The notes beneath the pieces were generated by a model. The model searched no databases and had not been told where the DNA came from. It was given only the letters and a program-made list of their open reading frames with translations. A DNA stretch of 64,000 bases from Cyanophora paradoxa (lineage: Eukaryota > Glaucocystophyceae > Cyanophorales > Cyanophoraceae): the NCBI GenBank assembly GCA_004431415.1, contig QPMI01000173.1:62001-126000 (forward strand), written 5' to 3'. Position numbers and translations under genes: made by a program. Positions 57,801 through 64,000 of the stretch are shown piece by piece. Every line of letters starts with the position of its first letter. The stretch's first letter is position 1.

Positions 57801-60788
57801 CACTCCACTTATTAGCCATTGAACGGTGTTGCGCAAAGGTGAACGCGTGACTACAAACCGCGCTCTCGAGAGTGGAGATGGTATCGCGTAAATTGCGCAC
57901 AGTTTGTTGATCACAGATTCCGATCATCAGGCTCCTCCGAGCTTGATCCTGCCCTTGACAATCAGCTCGCGACGCAGCCGACCCATTACCGATGAAGATC
58001 CAACAGATGTGTGAAAGCACCTTTGAGATTAAGTAGAAGCATTTACGATTGACCTCGTGATCGTGACCGGGGGGCGCCGGCTGTGCATTTGGCGCCAGCC
58101 CGGCCTGTGGCCGAACACATGGCATCATGTTTGGATAGAACTCGCCGAGGAAGATCTCCTGAGGTAAAGCATAAAGAGAGGGTGCAGGAGCATCGTGCAC
58201 GTGATCGCAAAGTTGCACACTTTGGTGGATCTTGGCGCCATCCAGATGAGGCTGCAGTATTCGGCCGAGTTCGCCAAGGATCCAAGGCCCAACGCGAAAG
58301 TGATCAGCCTGAGCATAGGAGAAGAAATTGACCGACTCTTCGCTAATTCGGCTGACTCAAATTCAAAGCGCCTCGCACGGTGACAGACCTGACGAACGTA
58401 GTAAGTCGCTAATTTGAATTAATTATGCAGAAGGACAATAGGAATCGACATTTGAGGGCGCACGGCAGCAAAGTATGGATCGTCGGCCTTTGACGTCGCG
58501 ATGTAAGCGCAGAGCAAGACGATAATGTCCTCGAGCTCGTCTAGCTTCAGCTTCACGTCGACGCTGATGGGGTGGGTTATGATGCGCAGAGCCGCAGCGT
58601 GCCGCCGGAGCAGGGGCGGAGCCGACGAATCCTTGAGCACGGATTCGAGCGAAGCTCCGATCGCGAAGGGTGCTGCTGGAATGAATGTTGCGTCCGATCC
58701 ACCTGCTCGCTTCGGCTCAGATCGCAACTTCGACTTCGATCTGTCAGCGAGAGCGTCCGCTATCGGGAACGGGTCCGACGTCGCCTCGACGTCGGCGGTG
58801 GCGATGAGGAAGTCGATGTGCGGGTCGACGTCCCGAGGGAAGAGGGCGGCCGCGAGGGACAGCAGGCGGCGGGTCCAGCGGAAGCTGAAGGGGAAGACGA
58901 CGTCGCGGCACAAGGAGAGGCGGAGGACGGCGAGGAGGGCGTCGCCGTCGCCGCTGCCCCCCTCCGTCCCCAGATAGCGAAGGAGCTGTGCCTGCGCACG
59001 CGCGAGCGAAATCAGCTCATCGCTTTCATGGTGTGACATCAACTTCAGGAGTCACTCGCCATAACATGCACGCGCAGAGCGGGATGGTACATGTTCGCGA
59101 GCTCGCGGCGGCAGCACAGGAACGAGGGGTCGGCGCGGAACGCATTCGCAATCTCTGCAGCCCCACGAGCGACCTTCCCCATCGACTGCGGCCCGTCGTC
59201 CGTGCACGTAGATTCCTCGATGGAACGAAGCCCACGAACGAAGTGGTTCATCGCGACAGCTGCCTGCTCGCGGTAGCTGCCGTAAAATGTGTTTCGAATT
59301 GACAGCATCGCTTGCTGCAGCTGTTCATCGAAATCTGGATTTGCTGGGTCCTCTATATCTTCCTCGAGAAGAGCACTAGAAAGTTGACCCGCGAGCGTCT
59401 AACGATCACGAATAAACACGAGATGAGCTATCGAAATTCTGAAGCGGGATAAATATAAAAATCTGCAAAACCGCACCTGCGACCGTTCACGAAGAGACTT
59501 CGAGCCATCCTGCTGGGGGCACACGATCCCGCACTGCATCGACCGGTAGGCTCGGCGCAGCCGCGGCGACTCGAGCCAGTGCTCTGCGGCCCTCGCCCGC
59601 GCCTTGCTCGCCGCAGCCGACAGCTCCGGCCCGACGTGCACGTTCAGCGAGCACGGAGGGGCGAGCGCCGCCTCCTCGGCGAGGAGCGAGCCCAGCCGGC
59701 GGAACTCTGCCGCGGGGACGCCGTGGCGCTCGGCGACGACGCCGCCGACGGCCCCAAAGACGCGAATGCGGTCGTGGAGCGGCGTCCTCGTCAGCGCGGG
59801 GACCGAGAGCTCGAGGGGGCACCAGCTGCCGGAGAGCCGCGACTGGACGCTGCAGCTGTCAATGCACTGGTCGGATGGATGGCACGTAGATCGAGATCCT
59901 CGCGATCGCTCCTTCAGAAGCTTGTTCACGCCGAGGAGTTCGCGACGGAAGGCATCTGATATGCCTGCGCGCGTTCAGAAAAAAACTATTAGGATTCGTG
60001 AAATTGGAATTCCGCAAAATTGTACGTCGTTATTGTAAAATACCAAAACCTAGACGAAACACCCCTGCTTGAAATAAAGAAAGGACGCTCACCGTCAAGG
60101 ATTGCGGCCCAGAGAAGTATGCAGGGGTCCTTGAAGTGCTGAGCCTTCCGAAAGAGTTTGAACGCATCGGCATCCTGCTCATCCGTGGTCTTGTCAAAGC
60201 TGCCGAAGGATAAAGCGAGCGATCAGTACTGGATGTTCGTCGGATATTGATGTTCGTCGGATATTGATTACTTAAAATCATAATCATTATTTAAATGATC
60301 AGCAATTCAATCAGCCGCCCGATTATGATTATGAATGCTCATGAATGCTTACCGCCCGAGGATCCAGTCCCGAAGATTGACTGCGCCGTCTTGCAATCGG
60401 CAGCTGCAGGAGCATTGCTCGCTTTCCAGAGCTTCGAAAGAATCGCGGCGCCAGCCGGCCTTGTGTTGCGCGCTCTTCCACCATGACCCGAATCCCATGC
60501 GCTGCCCTGCCTTCAGCAGAACGAGCAGTCCAGAATGCGCGGCTGATGCGATCTCTCCTCGCAGCTCGTGCTGCTCGGAAAGCCCCAGGCCGACGCCCGC
60601 TCCTGTATCCGCGTTGCCGCTGGGCGTCACGTGCACGCAGTCCTCCGGCCCCGTTCGCGGCTGCTGCAAAAGAACGCGTCAACGAAATTCAGAGAATAAG
60701 TCCCCGCGCCTGGCCATGGGGCGCCGTAGAGGAATGGGGCGAAAGGGGGAGGAAGGGGAAATCGAAGCGGGAAGAGGGGGGGGGGGGG

Positions 60789-60821
<33 letters not shown>

Positions 60822-61179
60822 GAGGGAGGGAGGGCGGGTGGGGGAGGGAGGAAGGGGGGGTGGCGGAAGGGCGTACGGGCACATCGAGTTGAGATGCGGT
60901 TTCGGAAGTCGTGATGGAGCCACAAGCGGTCACGCCGTAGTCCGCCGCCCTCAAAGGCCGCGGCTGCCCGGTGCCGGGCTGCCAGGCCTGCCGCTCATGA
61001 TCACAAACATGTGCAGTGGGACTTGCCCCTCTGCGCTTGCGATCGGCAGCCCGACCAGCAGTGCCGCCAGGATTAGCTTTCACGCTTGCTGCTGCAGCTG
61101 TGGCTGCAGCTGCATCTGTCTCGAGCTCCATGCTTCCCGGCCGCCAGCCGCTGAGCAACGAGATTCTGCGCATGCGCAT
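54838..61179 (-). CDS. Long multi-exon protein of unknown function
   Basis: Large exons with good codon texture but no family I recognise. From the 5' side: an exon ending CGSITTSETASQLD (about 60890), GPEDCVHVTPSGNAD with KAGQRMGFGSWWKSA (60663 downward), PLELSVPALTRTPLHD (about 59810), FYGSYREQAAVAMNHF (about 59280), LLRYLGTEGGSGDGD with VVFPFSFRWTRRLLSL (59042 downward), AYETAFDCLDLVSSCW (about 57120), VPSLATRVQLASEAV (about 56830), a 290-codon exon (56086-55214) with WLYLQSHLWNTYMALD and ILHAPDRTDDTICNF, and a last exon ending ALSLLADEYLPLV (stop 54838). The protein looks mainly helical. Introns are AT-richer than the exons. One intron (60664-60882) contains a long C run on the sense strand. 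The first exon is uncertain: the frame from 61179 is open, while an alternative frame shows a signal-peptide-like LILAALLVGLPIASA behind an in-frame TGA. Confidence 0.55.
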
Positions 61180-62054
61180 GCGGATTTAAGACTGGTACTA
61201 GGGCGTCGGCCCGCAATCGGCTCGGGAAGACCTATAACTTCAGCTTCTCACCTTTTGCTACAGCTAGCTGCAGATCGCCCTCACAAGGGCCACGCGTGCA
61301 CGTACGCGTACGCGTGTGAGCTGCAGCTGGCGCCACGGGCGTCGGGCGCGGCCGCGGCTGCAGCGAGGCGCGCGTCAAGCTTAAGCTTAAGCGTAAGGGA
61401 ACCTAACCGATCGCTTAAGCTCCTCGCGCAGCTGGCAGGCCTAGGCCGCGGACGAGCGCGCGGCCGCGGGCTCACCGCTAGTTCCCAATATCGATGCGCC
61501 GATCTCCGACGAGCGAGATGCTCCCGATGCGTCGATCACTGCGTATCGAGCCGCTCGGTAACAAAGGCGAACGTGCCGTCGCGCGCCCCCGGCCCCCGAC
61601 GACGGGCCGCACGCGTCCGCGTCCCCCTTGCAGGCTGAAGTTGCATCCGACCTTATCGGCAGTCGATCAGCGAAAAGCCCCACCCCGCGGCCGGTCGCCG
61701 CGCGCCCGCTGCCCCGTCCATCGCGCGGTTGCAATTGCGATTGCCGCGCGTGCGTGAGCTTCGGTGCTTTCTGTTCGTCGATCGCTGAGCTTTCGATCGG
61801 AGTTTTTGGAGATGCGCGGGACCAAGATCTGGAGCGCGCGGCTCGACTGCCGTACTCGTATTCGCCGCGAGCTCGTACCCGTGTGAATGGACGCACACGT
61901 ACCCGACACTCGATTCCCGCTGTACCCCCTTCGAACTCTAGTGCGAAATTAAAATTTCCACCCATCCCCAACTCTTCGCTGCAGGCTCGAGATCTGTGCC
62001 CTGTTCGTGGTATAGGTGTTTGCTGAAGTGGGGACTCTGCTGGGCGGGGCGGCC
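61180..62054. other. Intergenic region
   Basis: This stretch lies between the start of the unknown gene (-) and the stop of the GNAT gene (-). It is rich in ACGCGT/CGTACG and AAGCTTAAGC palindromic words near 61300 and 61376-61392. No gene could be supported. Confidence 0.4.
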
Positions 62055-64000
62055 CTAGTAGCCATCCGTCTCGAAGAAGACGTGGTAGCTGCGGAGGGCG
62101 GGGAGGAGGATCCCCTGCGAGACCCGCGGGTTCTGCGTACCCCCGGCCCCGCCGACGCATGAGCCGCGGAGGTCGCGCCGAAAGGGTGGGCTGGGCGCGC
62201 GCGCGCGCGCCTGGTGCGTGAAAAGGAGGTGGAGCCACTCGCCGTAGTCCTGCTCCGCCACGAAGACCTGCCGCCGCCGCCCGGCCGCCCAGTCAGAGGC
62301 AGGCGGGGCGGGCCCGGGGCGGGGCGGGGCGGGGCGCGCCTTGCCCTCCTCGTCGAGGATCTCGAAGCCGAGGGCGCCGGCGAGCTCGGGGGCGGTGACG
62401 CGGTACATGGTGCCCCGCTCCTCCTCCACCGCGGCCCCCGCGTCCCCGTGGGGCACGTGCGCGGGGAGGCGCAGGGGCAGGGCCTCGGTGCCGCAGTCGC
62501 GGCAGGCGAAGGCGAGGAGGGCGGCGAAGGCGCCGCGGCCGCCGTCCCTCCGCAGCTCCGCGTCGCTGCACGTGAACTCCTTCACCTGCGCCCCGCCCCA
62601 CGCCCCTCGGCCCCGGCCCCGCCCGCTCTGGAGGGGCGCCCGGGCGGGTTGCGCACGCTGGTGGCGGTGGGGGCCGGCAGGACGCGGGGCGAGCCGCCGG
62701 GCGAGGGCGGCACGCCGCCTCCGGGCGGCCGCTCCAGCCGGACCTGTCGCGGCCCGCCGGTCTCGAAGGGGGCGCGCGGGAGCGCGGGCTGGGGTACGGC
62801 GCACGGAGAGGAAGGCGACCGGGTGGTTCGCAGCGTCCACAGCGACGTACCTGAGCGCGCAACCGTCGGCCGGCGGGCCAGGGCGGTACAGGGCGGGAGC
62901 TCACGCGTGGGGGCTCTCGACGGGGACCCACTGCTGCCAGTACCCGTCGCTGTCGCGAACGAAGGGACCTGCGGCGGGCGCGGGAGGATCCCGCTCGGGG
63001 GGCGCACGGGGCGGGGCGGGGGCGGGGCGGCGGGGAGGCACCGTTGAAGCGGCGGGAGTAGGAGGCGTGGATGGAGCGGACGCCGTCGAGCAGCGCGCGG
63101 TCGGCGAAGTCCATCTTGCGCGCCACGAGCTCCAGCGCTGCTCCCCCGCGCCCCCGCGCTCTCAGCCGCTTGGAGGGCCGGCGGGCGGCGCCGCACGCAC
63201 GGTGGGCGGGCGGCGGGGCGGCGGCGGCGAGGCGGGTCATGACGAACTGGCGCGGGACGGCGCGGAAGCCCTCCCTGGCGTAGAAGGGCGCTGTGGCGGC
63301 CGCGCGTCGGGAGCGGCGCGGCGGGCGCGGCGCGGCGGCGGGGGGCAGGGGCACAGGGGCACACCGGCGGCGCCCGTGTGGAGCGATACGAGTCCGACGT
63401 GCTTGTGGGCCTGCGCGAGGCGGGCGCGTCGGCGGGCAGCGGGCGGGCCCGGGGCGGGCCCGGGAGGGGACGGGCCCGGGACGGGGCGGGGGGGGGGAAC
63501 GACGGACGAGGTACTTGATGGCGTCGTGGAGGACGGCGCGGGCGAGGCCCTTGCTCCGCATCGACGGGTCCGTGGACACTTCGCCGATGCCGCCGACGTC
63601 CACCACCTTGCCGCGCAAGTAGCATTTCCGGCGGAAGACGCGCTGCGGAGCGGGAACGAGAGGTGAGCTCGAGCCGAGGCGTCGGGGCCGGGATCCGCGC
63701 ACCACGGTGGAGACGATTGCGCCGTCAACCAGCGCGACGCGGATGCCGTTCAAATCCTTCCACGGATCCAGGTACAAGTCTGGCGCGCGTCAGCGTCAGT
63801 ACCTCGGCCCAGGACGAAACTGTTCGCTAAGGGCGCGCACGATTCGCGAAGTACTGCCGGGGAGGCCTCCGCCCCACGTCCTTGAAAACTGCCGGAGGCT
63901 AAGCAGACCCGCGACGGCGAACCGCGTACGTGTCGTGCGACGCACCGCCAGCCACAAAGTCGAGCCATCGCTCGATCTCGTCTTCTTTGAGGCCCCTGAT
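62055..64000 (-). CDS. GNAT-family N-acetyltransferase, 5' part outside window
   Basis: The first visible exon (63945-64000) reads IRGLKEDEIERWLDFV. The next gives RRPPRQYFAN and joins across a GTGCGC intron, restoring a split histidine codon, to LYLDPWKDLNGIRVAL and VDGAIVSTVV. The core GNAT motif follows: DVGGIGEVSTDPSMRS and KGLARAVLHDAIKYL, the acetyl-CoA pyrophosphate-binding loop. HVGLVSLHTG and PFYAREGFRAVPRQFV complete the domain. A C-terminal region (ALRYVAVDAANHPVAF, VKEFTCSDAELRRDG, MYRVTAPELAGALGF, QVFVAEQDYGEWLHLL) resembles the second half of two-domain GNAT proteins. The reaction is acetyl transfer to an amine; the substrate is unknown. The intron 62268-62339 starts with GC. 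The product ends FFETDGY at 62055. Confidence 0.8.

Noticed and set aside
62341-63666. 441-codon plus-strand frame
   Set aside because: It is antisense to the GNAT exons, whose conserved motif is unmistakable on the minus strand.

Overview
This is a 64 kb piece of a GC-rich, intron-rich nuclear genome from a eukaryotic microbe. Most genes are recognisable only as chains of short exons whose conserved protein sequence continues across introns of roughly 45 to 200 bases. Many introns begin with GC, and the GT donors are mostly GTGCGC-like or GTACCCC-like; only one candidate intron, in a low-complexity tail, begins GTGAGC. That splice-site style, the GC content, a Rubisco-methyltransferase-like SET protein with a secretory-looking leader, and very large cysteine-rich and LamG surface proteins all suggest an alga with a complex plastid. 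A haptophyte is my first guess; a dinoflagellate or pelagophyte is possible. No rRNA or plastid marker confirms this.

Layout. 1-3276 (+): 3' part of a multi-pass membrane protein with a cysteine-rich ectodomain. 4314-4792 (+): LYRM7/MZM1-type assembly factor for mitochondrial complex III. 5389-8301 (-): PLP-dependent aminotransferase of the ACC-synthase type. 8781-10405 (-): SMYD-type SET/MYND protein. 10882-12697 (+): HNH endonuclease of bacterial type carrying many introns. 12698-16761: AT-richer, palindrome-rich intergenic DNA holding a hAT-like MITE with an 8-bp target-site duplication and two other inverted-repeat elements. 16762-20153 (+): SET-domain protein of the Rubisco LSMT type. 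21027-45345 (-): apparently one giant gene with a signal peptide, six LamG-like modules, an unknown ectodomain, a long array of ephrin-receptor-like cysteine-rich repeats and membrane segments. It contains an internal 1.12 kb duplication that is almost identical, and a 599-bp TRIM-like LTR element. 47114-51978 (+): PPR protein. 52621-54763 (-): protein with two RING-like fingers. 54838-61179 (-): long unrecognised gene. 62055-64000 (-): GNAT acetyltransferase, truncated by the window end.

The genes are not an operon and I see no shared pathway, although two of them (1-3276 and 21027-45345) belong to the same broad class of cysteine-rich surface or membrane proteins. Intergenic islands share an odd vocabulary of short palindromes (CTAG, TCGA, GATC, GAATTC, CTGCAG) that contrasts sharply with the GC-rich exons.

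The most unusual points are the GC-AG and GTACCCC splice donors, which conserved catalytic motifs prove in several genes; the TRIM whose LTR carries a tRNA-Val-like segment; the near-identical internal duplication in the giant receptor gene; and a few junctions that seem to need a non-GT/GC or non-AG boundary.
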